From Phaeobacter inhibens DSM 16374 (lineage in GTDB: Bacteria; Pseudomonadota; Alphaproteobacteria; Rhodobacterales; Rhodobacteraceae), in contig NZ_AXBB01000005.1 in NCBI RefSeq assembly GCF_000473105.1, positions 124,001 through 188,000 on the forward strand: DNA of 64,000 bases, in the 5' to 3' direction. A program made the translations under genes and the position numbers. Shown piece after piece: positions 9,083-17,285 of this stretch; position 1 is the stretch's first letter, and the number at the start of each line of letters is the position of its first letter. The notes beneath the pieces were generated by a model that saw only the letters and a program-made list of their open reading frames with translations, was not told the DNA's origin and searched no databases.

Positions 9083-9541
9083 CTACCAGCCGATAGTGGC
9101 TTCGGGGCGGGCATCTTCCTGTGGGACAACGGGTTTCAGATCCACAACCGGGGTGCCGTCAATGCAATCCAGCCCACTGATCGTCAGAACCCCATCGGAG
9201 TGGTTCAGCAATTGAACCGCGCTCAGGCCGATGGGGTTAGGGCGGTTTGGCGCCCGGCTGGCAAAAACCCCGCGGGCAACCTGGCTCCCACGTGCCTGCC
9301 GTATCCGCGCGGTGCGGTCGGATTTATGCAGCCAGTAGAGCACCCACAGATGCGAGGCCAATTCGATATTCTGTAGCGCGCCATGGTATTCAGGGGCCAA
9401 TTCAATCCGACTGGTGGCTGGATTGCGGCGTCCAGACATCGGGCAGTCTCTGACTTCTTCAAACCCGGTGCGAACTACACCAATTGGCCTGATTTCAAAC
9501 GCCTCGGTGGGCACTTTCAGAAGTTGCATCGCATCGGTCAT
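9083..9541 (-). CDS. TrmO/TsaA-family protein (tRNA t6A37 N6-methyltransferase fold)
   Basis: A 152-aa protein with the family signature RAPNRPNPIGLS at about residues 103-114 and the conserved N-terminal IRPIGVVRTGFEE. In E. coli, TrmO methylates N6 of t6A37 in tRNA using S-adenosylmethionine, but TrmO-like single-domain proteins are also found beside metal transport and methyl-transfer genes. A TTG four codons upstream (9553) is possible; ATG at 9541 was preferred. It is the first gene of an operon that continues into a peptide/nickel ABC importer, an unusual setting for a tRNA modification gene. The composite palindrome element lies about 140 bases upstream. Confidence 0.85.
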   Translation of the reverse strand: MTDAMQLLKVPTEAFEIRPIGVVRTGFEEVRDCPMSGRRNPATSRIELAPEYHGALQNIELASHLWVLYWLHKSDRTARIRQARGSQVARGVFASRAPNRPNPIGLSAVQLLNHSDGVLTISGLDCIDGTPVVDLKPVVPQEDARPEATIGW

Positions 9542-9656
9542 GGTGTCTCGCAAACGGTATGTGGGAGGGAATGGGCTGGCTCACCTGTCAAAACAGGTTT
9601 GGGCGGGCCACCGTCGAACGGTTGCCCCCTGATATTGCGCAGGCCAGCCATCGTAA

Positions 9657-9710
9657 AATCGGAAATCCGGAGCGTTAACCTCAGAATTTCTGAGGTCTTG
9701 AGACTCATAG
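9657..9710. promoter_or_regulatory. Composite operator: LysR-like T-N11-A palindrome, copy 1
   Basis: The divergent trmO/DASS intergenic region (9542-9838) holds a perfect 17-bp palindrome CCTCAGAATTTCTGAGG at 9679-9695, which contains TCAGAATTTCTGA (T-N11-A, the LysR-type half-site geometry). AATCG lies 17 bases before it (9657-9661) and GACTCATAG overlaps the tail (CATAG at 9706-9710, 10 bases after). The same three blocks with the same spacings recur at 17286-17339. It sits 138 bases from the trmO start and 144 from the DASS start. Binding by TdaA is an inference. Confidence 0.7.
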
Positions 9711-9838
9711 CATTGAAACCTGACGCTAGCGGAGGGTTTGGATTTTATGAGGCCCCGTCTCTGATAAATCGATTGGCATCAGGCCCCTAACGGGCGGCAT
9801 ATCGGGACCTGACCCCGGATCAGAGGACCTTCAGACGC

Positions 9839-11296
9839 ATGACCGACCAAAGCAACTCAGCCCCGCCAACATCCGCACATCAATTGACCGGCGCAGGCCG
9901 GTCTCTGTCACAAATGCTGCGAAACAAGCGCTCCCTTTGGACAGTGGTTCTGATCCTAACCTGCGCCGGACTGTCAGCTTTCGCGACCTCAATATACCTG
10001 TCCCCCGATCTGATGGGTGTTGCCGCCCTTTCGGTTGGGGCGATTGGTCTTTGGGCAACCGGTCTTGTGCCTGAGTATTGGACGGCCTTGGCCTTTTTTC
10101 TGGTCGCCGTGATATTCAGCGTCGCAGCGCCTGAAACCATATTCTCTGGCTTTCACTCATCAACGTTTTGGCTTTTGTTCAGTGGCTTGGTCCTAGGCGC
10201 TGCCATCAAGCACACCACCCTCGACAAACGGGCTGCCGGTATACTCGCGTTGCTGCCGCTACGCAGTTACGGCGGCCTGCTGACCGGCATCGTGGTCTTT
10301 TCGGTGGCTCTGGCCTTTGTGATGCCATCGTCCATAGGGCGGATCATGATCCTGCTGCCGGTGATCTCTGCGCTGGCGGAGCGCGTCGGCTTTGGCGCTG
10401 CCTCAAATGGTCGGACCGGAATGTTGGCAGTTGCCACCTTTGGCACCTTTGCCCCGGCTTTCACCATTCTGCCGGCGAATGCGCCAAATATGATCCTCGT
10501 GGGGATGTCAGAAACCATCTACGGAATCAATATCTCCTATTTCGACTATCTCCTGCTACATTTTCCCGTGCTTGGCGTTGTGAAATCCGCAGTGCTGGTC
10601 GGGTTGGCCATGGTGATGTTTCCAGACCGCATTCCAACGCATAGCATCAAGGCAGCACCCTCCGCCGCGCCATTCAGCCGCCAGGAACGGATTTTGAGCC
10701 TCGTTTTGGCGTTGTGCCTATTGCTGTGGCTAACCGACCAGATCCATATGGTCTCCCCCGCATGGGTGGGTATGGCAGCAGCATTGATCTGCTTACTGCC
10801 AGGAGCAGATCTCACCCGCAAAGGCTGCATCAACACCGATCTCAGCTACGGAGCCCTGTTGTTTGTGGCTGGCATCATGGGCCTCGGCGCCGTCATATCT
10901 TCCGCTGGGCTTGGCGAAGCTGTAGTGGGGGCCATCACCGGAACCGTCGCCTTCGCTGTGGAGTGGCCGGTATGGAACACGTCGATTCTGATTGGGCTGT
11001 CAACGCTGGTGGCGATGATCACAAATCTACCCGGTGTGCCAGCCGTGATGACCCCACTTGCAGGCGAGTTATCTGACGCAACTGGCTTGCCGCTCGAAAC
11101 GGTCTTGATGACGCAGGTCGTGGCGTTCTCCAATGTCTTCCTCCCGTTCCAGGCACCTCCATTGATCGCAGCCATTCAGGCCGGGAACCTACCCGCGGGG
11201 GCGGTAATCCGACTGTGTCTCAGCCTCTTCCTGATTAGCCTTCTGCTTTTGGCACCGCTGGATCTGCTGTGGTGGCATCTCCTTGGAATGTTCTGA
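9839..11296 (+). CDS. DASS (SLC13/CitT-like) sodium-coupled anion transporter
   Basis: A 485-aa membrane protein with 11-12 hydrophobic segments after a polar N-terminus of about 35 residues. Two inverted halves carry the substrate/Na+ signatures of the family: MPSSIGRIMILLPV (about 161-174) with LPANAPNMILVG (about 213-224), and ITNLPGVPAVMTPL (about 397-410) with a Pro-rich loop near PFQAPPL. Family members move sulfate, di- or tricarboxylates with Na+. The usual SNT motifs are altered (PSS, LPA, TNL), so the substrate is uncertain. ATG at 9839 follows AGAGGACC. It is transcribed away from trmO with the shared palindrome between them; sulfate uptake for a sulfur-rich antibiotic is a possible role. 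Confidence 0.85.
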   Translation: MTDQSNSAPPTSAHQLTGAGRSLSQMLRNKRSLWTVVLILTCAGLSAFATSIYLSPDLMGVAALSVGAIGLWATGLVPEYWTALAFFLVAVIFSVAAPETIFSGFHSSTFWLLFSGLVLGAAIKHTTLDKRAAGILALLPLRSYGGLLTGIVVFSVALAFVMPSSIGRIMILLPVISALAERVGFGAASNGRTGMLAVATFGTFAPAFTILPANAPNMILVGMSETIYGINISYFDYLLLHFPVLGVVKSAVLVGLAMVMFPDRIPTHSIKAAPSAAPFSRQERILSLVLALCLLLWLTDQIHMVSPAWVGMAAALICLLPGADLTRKGCINTDLSYGALLFVAGIMGLGAVISSAGLGEAVVGAITGTVAFAVEWPVWNTSILIGLSTLVAMITNLPGVPAVMTPLAGELSDATGLPLETVLMTQVVAFSNVFLPFQAPPLIAAIQAGNLPAGAVIRLCLSLFLISLLLLAPLDLLWWHLLGMF

Positions 11297-11317
11297 TCCC
11301 GTTGTTTTTACCACGAC

Positions 11318-11353
11318 GAAGGCGCTCCAGAAGAAATACTGAGGGGCGCCTTC
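11318..11353. terminator. Hairpin between the DASS transporter and haloperoxidase-like gene
   Basis: Arms GAAGGCGC (11318-11325) and GCGCCTTC (11346-11353) can pair over a 20-base loop. No T-run follows, so this could be a factor-dependent terminator, an mRNA stability element or chance. Confidence 0.3.
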
Positions 11354-11426
11354 CGGACTTTCGATTTGTGCGAACGGCCAAAGCGTTTCTACCTGTAGCT
11401 GCACTTTTTACGGACGAGGTACTCCG

Positions 11427-12752
11427 ATGTTGACCCTGACCCCATGGCGCCGCCAGCTGCTCTCGCACACCTGTATCACCGGTCTGGCCACCGCGCTCTT
11501 TTTTACCGCCAGCGGATCGGCTCAGGCTGAATTGGCCGCAGACTGGCAGGAAACCGCAATGCGGTTTGTTGTTGAGGAGAAATGGCCCGGCGCGCAACGC
11601 CAGCGCACGCTGGCATTGCTGCATGCTGCGATGTTTGATGCTGCGAATGCCATTGATGGCAGCTATCATGCCTATGCATATGATGGCCCCCAGCAACCCA
11701 GCGCCGATCGACGTGCTGCGGTAACGCAGGCGGCCCTGGTTGTCATGCAGACCCTTATGCCAGAGCGTGAGGCAGACCTGACTGCCGCTGCCGAAGCAAT
11801 CCTGGGCGACATCACAGATGATGAGGCGCGGGAGGCAGGCGTGCAGCTCGGCGCGCTTGCCGCAGAGGCGGTGCTCGAAAAACGGGCAGCGGACGGCGCT
11901 GACTTCGCAAGCGATTTTACCCCTGGTCAGGCAGATAACGGCGTCTATCAGCCCACCTCTGAGCGGCCCATGGTTGCACCCAAAATCCGCAACATGCAGC
12001 CCTTTGCTCTTACCTCCGCCAAGCAGTTCGACGTCCCTCCGCCACCGGAGCTCAACAGTTTTCAGTTTCAGCGTGATCTGGCGGAGGTCGCAAAACTCGG
12101 CGGCGCGGTGTCGCAGAGCAATCCTGAGCTGATCGCTATCGCAAAACTTCATGCCGGGTCCGGGTCGGGAGCTTGGAACCAGATTGCACGCGACAGCAGC
12201 CGCGCCTGCGCGCTCCCACTGGTTGAGGAAGCCCGGACACTTGCACTGCTGAATATTGCTCTGACCGACGCACTGGTCGCCGGGTTCAATGCTAAATACA
12301 CCTATCAGTTCTGGCGGCCGGAAACTGCGATTGCCGCCCTGGGCAAAGGCTATGACCACCCGACACTGGACAAGATAGACGGCTGGTCCCCCTTAGTCGC
12401 TGCCCCCATGCATCCGGAATATCCCTGCCAACACTGCACCAGTGGAAGCGCCGCTCAGCAGGTCATGGAAACTGTCTTTGGTGCAGATGAGTTTACCTTC
12501 AGCTTTGAGGGAAAAGACGGCTACAGCCGCAACTATCAGACCTTCGCGCAATTCGCTGAAGAGGAAGCAGAATCGCGTGTCATCGGCGGCGTACACTATC
12601 GTCGCTCAAACACGGTCGGCGACATGCTCGGCTATCAGATCGGCAGCCACATCAGCGCTGAATTTCTGACACCTGCGGACGCCGGTCCTGGCAGCGATAG
12701 CGCGGCAGCGACGGAGTGCGCGGGCGTTCTGACCTCCAAACTGTCGCAATAA
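11427..12752 (+). CDS. Secreted vanadium-dependent haloperoxidase/PAP2-like protein
   Basis: A 441-aa protein with a signal peptide (cut near ASGSAQA-EL, about residue 36). Helical VHPO/PAP2 core with oxyanion-binding motifs in order: KYTYQFWRPETAI (about 290-302, Lys and Arg), HPEYPCQHCTSGSA (about 331-344, where classical enzymes read PSGHA; a His is present three residues earlier than usual spacing), and RVIGGVHYRRSNTVG (about 379-393, Arg and His). Such proteins bind vanadate and oxidise halide, or act as phosphatases. The altered middle motif makes the activity uncertain. ATG at 11427 follows a GAGGT. It heads a same-strand group with the DoxX-like gene (91 bases downstream). Confidence 0.78.
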   Translation: MLTLTPWRRQLLSHTCITGLATALFFTASGSAQAELAADWQETAMRFVVEEKWPGAQRQRTLALLHAAMFDAANAIDGSYHAYAYDGPQQPSADRRAAVTQAALVVMQTLMPEREADLTAAAEAILGDITDDEAREAGVQLGALAAEAVLEKRAADGADFASDFTPGQADNGVYQPTSERPMVAPKIRNMQPFALTSAKQFDVPPPPELNSFQFQRDLAEVAKLGGAVSQSNPELIAIAKLHAGSGSGAWNQIARDSSRACALPLVEEARTLALLNIALTDALVAGFNAKYTYQFWRPETAIAALGKGYDHPTLDKIDGWSPLVAAPMHPEYPCQHCTSGSAAQQVMETVFGADEFTFSFEGKDGYSRNYQTFAQFAEEEAESRVIGGVHYRRSNTVGDMLGYQIGSHISAEFLTPADAGPGSDSAAATECAGVLTSKLSQ

Positions 12753-12843
12753 CACAGTCAGGATAACGTAATCCCCACAGCAGGTTGCACCTGTTGCGGG
12801 GACCTGCTGCGAATGTGCTCGCCACTAGCCAAGGAGCCAGACT

Positions 12844-13905
12844 ATGGCGCAGCCTGTCTCTGCCCGTATAGTTCTCAGTCTGGGTCTCGGCCTGATCCTG
12901 ATCAGCGGATCTGCGGCAGCACATGAACCATGGCTGCTGACGCCCCAAGAGGTTCAAACCCTGTCACAGCGCAGCGTGCCCGAGCTGTTTCGCAGCCCTG
13001 GCCTATTGCTTGTCTTCGCCCTTTTCGCAACGCTCGCCGTATTCGCAGCCGTTCTCGCGGGGCAACTCTTGCGCCCAAAGGAGGACCGGCTTTTCAGAAG
13101 CTTGAATCATCGCAGTCACGACTGGGGTCCGTTGTGCCTGCGTCTTGGTCTGGGGACAACTGTGGGCATGAATGCTATGGGCGGACTGCCCCGGCACGGC
13201 ACTGAAACATGGAGCACCCCAACACTGTTTGTCCCCGATATGCAGCTGGCTCTTATCCCCGGCTGGGACTGGCTTGCGTTGCCTGCGCTGATCACATCTG
13301 TGTTGCTGGTATTGGGGCTTGGTACACGGCTGGCCGCTCTCGGCATCCTTGGTCTTGTTGCGTTTGGCAGCTGCCTGTTCTCCCTCGACTTCATCGCCTA
13401 CTACGGCTTCCATTTTGCCGCGCCGGCGTTTCTGCTCCTGCATGTTGGTAGTGGCTCACTCAGCCTTGATCGCCTGCTGCCGCCAAGCCTCCCACCGCTT
13501 TTGCCCAATGCGCCTTCGTTGGTCTGGAGCTTGGTTCAAATAACCATGGGCGGAACCTTTGCAGTGATCGCTGTCTTGGTGAAATTTCTGCAACCCACCC
13601 TGCTGATCGCAATTCTGGAGCACGGGAACATATGGTTCTTCGGCCTGCCGCTATCGGTTGTTGCACTGACGATGATGGCGATTGAGCTGATGGCCGGCAT
13701 TCTCCTAGCCCTTGGGCAATTGATACGGCCCATCTCGCTGTTTCTGCTCTGTGCTTTCACCTTCTTCGCAATCAGCCTGCAGGAAACGCCCCTGCTGCAT
13801 GGCAATCTATATGGGGTTTTTCTATTCTTCCTGCTGCACGGCGGCGCCCCTATTGATCTGTTGCAGCGACCGCAGGCCGCCCTTTCCGAAGCCCAAAGGG
13901 CCTAG
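12844..13905 (+). CDS. DoxX-like polytopic membrane protein
   Basis: A 353-aa protein with a signal-like first segment ending in SGSAAAHEPWLL, then about eight further hydrophobic segments. Two DoxX-type four-helix units can be made out: LRLGLGTTVGMNAMGGLP onward (about 99-215) and WSLVQITMGGTFAVIAVLVKFLQP onward (about 228-345). DoxX-family proteins are membrane subunits linked to quinone, thiosulfate or redox stress functions; the exact role is unknown here. It is preceded by a haloperoxidase-like gene and followed after four bases by a small His-rich exported protein gene, so it is probably in an operon with it. Confidence 0.65.
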   Translation: MAQPVSARIVLSLGLGLILISGSAAAHEPWLLTPQEVQTLSQRSVPELFRSPGLLLVFALFATLAVFAAVLAGQLLRPKEDRLFRSLNHRSHDWGPLCLRLGLGTTVGMNAMGGLPRHGTETWSTPTLFVPDMQLALIPGWDWLALPALITSVLLVLGLGTRLAALGILGLVAFGSCLFSLDFIAYYGFHFAAPAFLLLHVGSGSLSLDRLLPPSLPPLLPNAPSLVWSLVQITMGGTFAVIAVLVKFLQPTLLIAILEHGNIWFFGLPLSVVALTMMAIELMAGILLALGQLIRPISLFLLCAFTFFAISLQETPLLHGNLYGVFLFFLLHGGAPIDLLQRPQAALSEAQRA

Positions 13906-13909
13906 CGGG

Positions 13910-14351
13910 ATGCTGCAAAGAGTGTTCTGCATCAGCATGCTTGCCGCGACCCCGCTCATTGCCATCTGTGCCTGCCTGCCGCAGATCAAACAGGTGGACG
14001 CCCTGCCCGCTGCACTTTTTGTCACGCTTCCGGCTCACCAACCGCAGCCAGACCTTCGGGTCAGCAGCGTCTACAACGCGGCGGATGGTTGGCGCCTGCG
14101 GATCGAGGTCGCGAATTTCGTCTTCACCGACCTTTGCGTCAGCAATGCCACCGACCTGGCCGCGGGGGCATGCCCATGTTCATCTTGGTGACAAAAAACT
14201 CGCTACTGCCTATCAGCCAAATGTCGTGCTCGGACATCTACCAACCGGGCGGCATCGCGTTACGGTGTCCCTTCGTGCACAGGATCATCGGGTTCTTGGA
14301 CGGGAAAGGGGCGGGATATTCGCAGCTACGGTCATCATTGACGCACTCTGA
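13910..14351 (+). pseudogene. Exported His-motif protein gene interrupted by a single-base frameshift
   Basis: From ATG 13910 the frame encodes a lipoprotein-like signal (ATPLIAICAC) and a domain reading LRIEVANFVFTDLC, then stops at 14191 after an out-of-place tail. Removing one G from the G5 run at 14164-14168 joins it to the next frame, which continues GHAHVHLGDKKL through LPTGRHRVTVSL and DHRVLGRE to a stop at 14349-14351, giving a coherent protein of about 146 aa. The GHAHVH motif followed by a YxP-GxLPxGxH pattern resembles small metal-binding exported proteins seen with DoxX or copper genes. It could be a real null allele, phase variation in the G-run, or a sequence error. It starts four bases after the DoxX-like gene. 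Confidence 0.75.
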
Positions 14352-14359
14352 CGCAGAGT

Positions 14360-14387
14360 AAAACCGGCGCAGCTGCATCTGCGCCGG
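14360..14387 (-). terminator. Rho-independent terminator for paaZ2-tdaF
   Basis: On the reverse strand, CCGGCGCAG and CTGCGCCGG (plus-strand 14364-14387) form a 9-bp stem with a 6-base loop followed by TTTT. It lies 28 bases beyond the tdaF stop. Confidence 0.8.
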
Positions 14388-14414
14388 ATAGTATCAGATC
14401 CCTATTGGCCGATA

Positions 14415-14984
14415 TCAGCGAGCTGTGGGCAAACGATTTTGCAGAATCTGCACAACCTTCTCCGGATCGGGCAGCGAGTGATGCCCGTGCTGGATCTTCA
14501 GCAACGGATCGTAGTTCTCGCGCCAAACCGGTTCAAACACCTCATAGCCGTCTTCGCGCAGCTGGGAGACGTTGCGACGCACCGCCGGCTTTTCCCACAT
14601 CGGACCGCCCATGACAGGGAACAGCAACACCGGAAAGGTCGCGGCCAGAATCACAGTGGTCAGTCGGTTTTGCGAGGATCCATGCGCTATCGCAGACAGC
14701 GTATTCGCCGTCGTAGGCAGAATGGCCAGAATATCGTGATCCGCAACAATGCGGCCCGGTTTATCGGTCGGCCAATCCTTGGGGTTATCACCGCTGATCA
14801 CCCGATCCAGAAACAACGCGACCGCGTCCATATTAACGAATTTCGTTGCAGTTGGTGTAAACAGCGCGGTGAGTTCACAGTCGATCTCATTCTTGATCGC
14901 CCGAAGGTACAGCGGCAGCATCGTGGCATCCAGTGAGCCCGTAACCCCAATGAGAATACGCGGGCGCGAAGCAGTGTCAGTCAT
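14415..14984 (-). CDS. tdaF: TdaF, flavin-dependent decarboxylase-family (HFCD) protein
   Basis: A 189-aa flavoprotein related to phosphopantothenoylcysteine decarboxylase and EpiD. GVTGSLDATMLPLYLRAIK (about 12-30) is the flavin phosphate-binding stretch, ILPTTANTLSAIAHG (about 94-108) matches the AP-ATANT(I)AK-G motif, and PVMGGPMWEKPAV (about 127-139) replaces the usual PAMN-x2-MW-x2-P. The family oxidatively decarboxylates C-terminal or cysteine thiols; TdaF is required for TDA and is thought to take part in sulfur incorporation. ATG at 14984 follows AGGA, placing it 34 bases after the paaZ2 stop, in one operon. Confidence 0.9.
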   Translation of the reverse strand: MTDTASRPRILIGVTGSLDATMLPLYLRAIKNEIDCELTALFTPTATKFVNMDAVALFLDRVISGDNPKDWPTDKPGRIVADHDILAILPTTANTLSAIAHGSSQNRLTTVILAATFPVLLFPVMGGPMWEKPAVRRNVSQLREDGYEVFEPVWRENYDPLLKIQHGHHSLPDPEKVVQILQNRLPTAR

Positions 14985-15018
14985 TGAAAATGTCCTGTAA
15001 TCAGTTTGTTGAAATACT

Positions 15019-17151
15019 CTATTCAGCCGGTTGCTGAACCGGATCCTGTGCCCTGTGAGGGGTGGCTGCCGTATGCGGCGCAGCTTTATGTTCACTCACG
15101 TTGTGCTGAGGAACCGGCGGCCAACTCTTCATCACCAGGGTCAGCAGATCGAACCGAGCGACCACCGCACCACAGGCATTCAGAACGCAACAGTCCCAAC
15201 GCACATCTCCAAAGGGAGCAGAGGCGCGCGGTGTGATTTCCTTGCAGGTCACGCGCACATGCAAGGAATCGCCAAAATACACCGGTGCGTGAAAACGCAA
15301 ATTATCGGAGCCGATATTGGCCAGAACAGGGCCTGGCGCAGGATCAACCAGAAGCCCGTTCGCAAAGGACACCACCAATTGCCCATGCGCGACACGGTCA
15401 TCAAAAAACGGGTGTGAGCGTGCTGCTTCACGGTCCATATGGGCGTAGAATACATCCCCCGTAAAATGGGCAAATTGCTCTACATCCTGTTCAGTAATCT
15501 GTCGCGTTTCAGTGATGAGCTGATCCCCAATCCGCAATGTTTCCAGAGATTTACGAAACGGGTGCCCGTTGTGCCTGGTCTCCGCCCCTTCAACCCATCG
15601 GCCCGTGAGTGCGGTCAGCAACTGCGGCGGCGCGTGTATCTCCGTGCGCATCATATAGGCGGCGACGGCATGGCGGATGTCTTCTGCGCCACAGACCTGT
15701 GCATGGTGTGTCGCAGCGAATAGCCGCGGCACTGATGGATCCGGCGACAACTCCAAGGCCTGACGTGCCATTTCACTTCCGCAAATCCGGATTTGACCTT
15801 CCGCTGATGTCAGGCAGGCCGCTGCTTCCTGTGCCAGTGGGCTATCGTTGGTAAAAACATTTGAGTAGCGCGAGCAGGGCGCCAGATTGGCAAGCGCGAT
15901 CGCGTCACACAGGCTGTCGTAGGCCATAGCCGTCGCCACGGGCCCCTGAACGAAGGTATGGTGAACATCAGGGGTGTTGGCAGGCTTGGCGCAGTGCAAT
16001 AGCACTGGCGACAGAAAAGCCCCGCCCGTCTCACCCGGTGTAATAATCGGTTCGGATACGAACTCTGCCACATGACGTAACTCATCCAGTGCCTTCTGCA
16101 CTGTCTCAAGATGCCCGCGTGAGACCAATGCCCCCATCTGGGTGGCTGCATCATCCGGCACTCCGAGAATAGTATCCGCTAGGGTCGCGGACAGATCTGC
16201 GAGTACTTCGGCCTCGCGGTGGCGGGGCAGAAGAATACGGCGCACTGCATGACGCCGCTGGCCGGCCCTCAGGATCAATTCACTGCGGATCTCCCGCAGG
16301 AAAAACTGATATTCTTGGCTGCCCGGGGCCACGTCGCTGCCGAGGATCGCTGCAGACAGGCCCGTCTCGCAGGATTGCAGCCGCACCAGACCGGCAGCCA
16401 CCGCGGGGTGCTGCCGTAATTTCTGGGCCGTACTGCGGGAGCCGGCAAAGCTGATTGCGTCTCCGGCGGACAGGTTGTCCACAAGCCCCAGAGGCGGGTT
16501 GTATATCAGTTGCAAGGCCCCGGTTGGCAGGATCTGACTGTCGTGAATCAGCTTCACCAAGCGTTCGCTCACACAGGCGGTGACTGGATCCGGGCAGACG
16601 ATGCATGGCACGCCAGCGATGAGTGCGGGCGCTATTTGCTCCAGAAGCCCCGAAACCGGATTATCCAGCGCAGTAACATGCAGCGCAACACCGGACAGCG
16701 GGGCGAGGATCTGCTGGCGGCCGGTGGTGCTGCCCGGTCCGATACCATCCTCAAGGTGCAGGACTGGCGCATTGGGCAGTGACTTCAACGCCTGCCCGGC
16801 CAGAGCCGACAGGCGCGCAATACCGCCGTCCACATCCAGTTCACAGTCATGCCGCGTCGCACCAATGGTCAGGCTCTCACGATAGAGTGCAGCGCGATTG
16901 TCCTTCAAAATACGTGCAACAGCCCGCAGTTGCTGCGCACGATCCTGAAACCCCATAGCGCGCAATGCAGGCCCTCCGACCGCTCGGGCAAAGTCAACGG
17001 CCTGGATCCCGTCATCACTACCGTAAGCAAGCACAGCATTAGGTTGGTTGGTTGCCGCATCGGCAAACACCTGGGTCTGCGCGCCGCAGTGATCCCATCT
17101 TTCTGCAATCAAACTTTGAAGAAAACGGGGTCGTTTTACATGATCAGTCAC
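15019..17151 (-). CDS. paaZ2: PaaZ2, oxepin-CoA hydrolase with an inactive aldehyde dehydrogenase domain
   Basis: A 710-aa PaaZ homologue: ALDH domain (about 1-520) and MaoC-like hydratase domain (about 540-675). In standard PaaZ, Glu256 and Cys295 drive aldehyde oxidation. Here the aligned positions (+5) are Cys261 (QSCETGLS, normally NVEADSLN) and Arg300 (GQRRHAVRR, normally GQKCTAIRR), so oxidation should be lost. The hydratase pair is intact: Asp566 and His571 in HFTGDVFYAHMD, with VAHGQLV following. Ring opening of oxepin-CoA would leave the free aldehyde, which can recyclise to the seven-membered TDA precursor; this matches what is described for the second PaaZ of TDA producers. GTG at 17151 follows AGAGGG. 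First gene of the paaZ2-tdaF operon. Confidence 0.92.
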   Translation of the reverse strand: MTDHVKRPRFLQSLIAERWDHCGAQTQVFADAATNQPNAVLAYGSDDGIQAVDFARAVGGPALRAMGFQDRAQQLRAVARILKDNRAALYRESLTIGATRHDCELDVDGGIARLSALAGQALKSLPNAPVLHLEDGIGPGSTTGRQQILAPLSGVALHVTALDNPVSGLLEQIAPALIAGVPCIVCPDPVTACVSERLVKLIHDSQILPTGALQLIYNPPLGLVDNLSAGDAISFAGSRSTAQKLRQHPAVAAGLVRLQSCETGLSAAILGSDVAPGSQEYQFFLREIRSELILRAGQRRHAVRRILLPRHREAEVLADLSATLADTILGVPDDAATQMGALVSRGHLETVQKALDELRHVAEFVSEPIITPGETGGAFLSPVLLHCAKPANTPDVHHTFVQGPVATAMAYDSLCDAIALANLAPCSRYSNVFTNDSPLAQEAAACLTSAEGQIRICGSEMARQALELSPDPSVPRLFAATHHAQVCGAEDIRHAVAAYMMRTEIHAPPQLLTALTGRWVEGAETRHNGHPFRKSLETLRIGDQLITETRQITEQDVEQFAHFTGDVFYAHMDREAARSHPFFDDRVAHGQLVVSFANGLLVDPAPGPVLANIGSDNLRFHAPVYFGDSLHVRVTCKEITPRASAPFGDVRWDCCVLNACGAVVARFDLLTLVMKSWPPVPQHNVSEHKAAPHTAATPHRAQDPVQQPAE

Positions 17152-17285
17152 TTCAAAGCCCTCTTGCTGTGCAATCGCCGGATGATGCGGTGTCCTGATA
17201 ACCGGACCCCTGTTCGGCGGCCTAGTTCACCAGAAAGATCCAGTCATTCAGCTGCTAGGGTTCATGCAAAGCGTGCGTTACATCC

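Noticed and set aside
11235-12359. A 374-residue reverse-strand frame over the haloperoxidase-like gene
   Set aside because: Composition is erratic, it has no motif, and the forward frame has a signal peptide and clear family motifs.
14415-15095. Longer start for tdaF at 15095
   Set aside because: It would overlap the end of paaZ2; the internal ATG at 14984 has AGGA upstream and gives the family's usual N-terminus.
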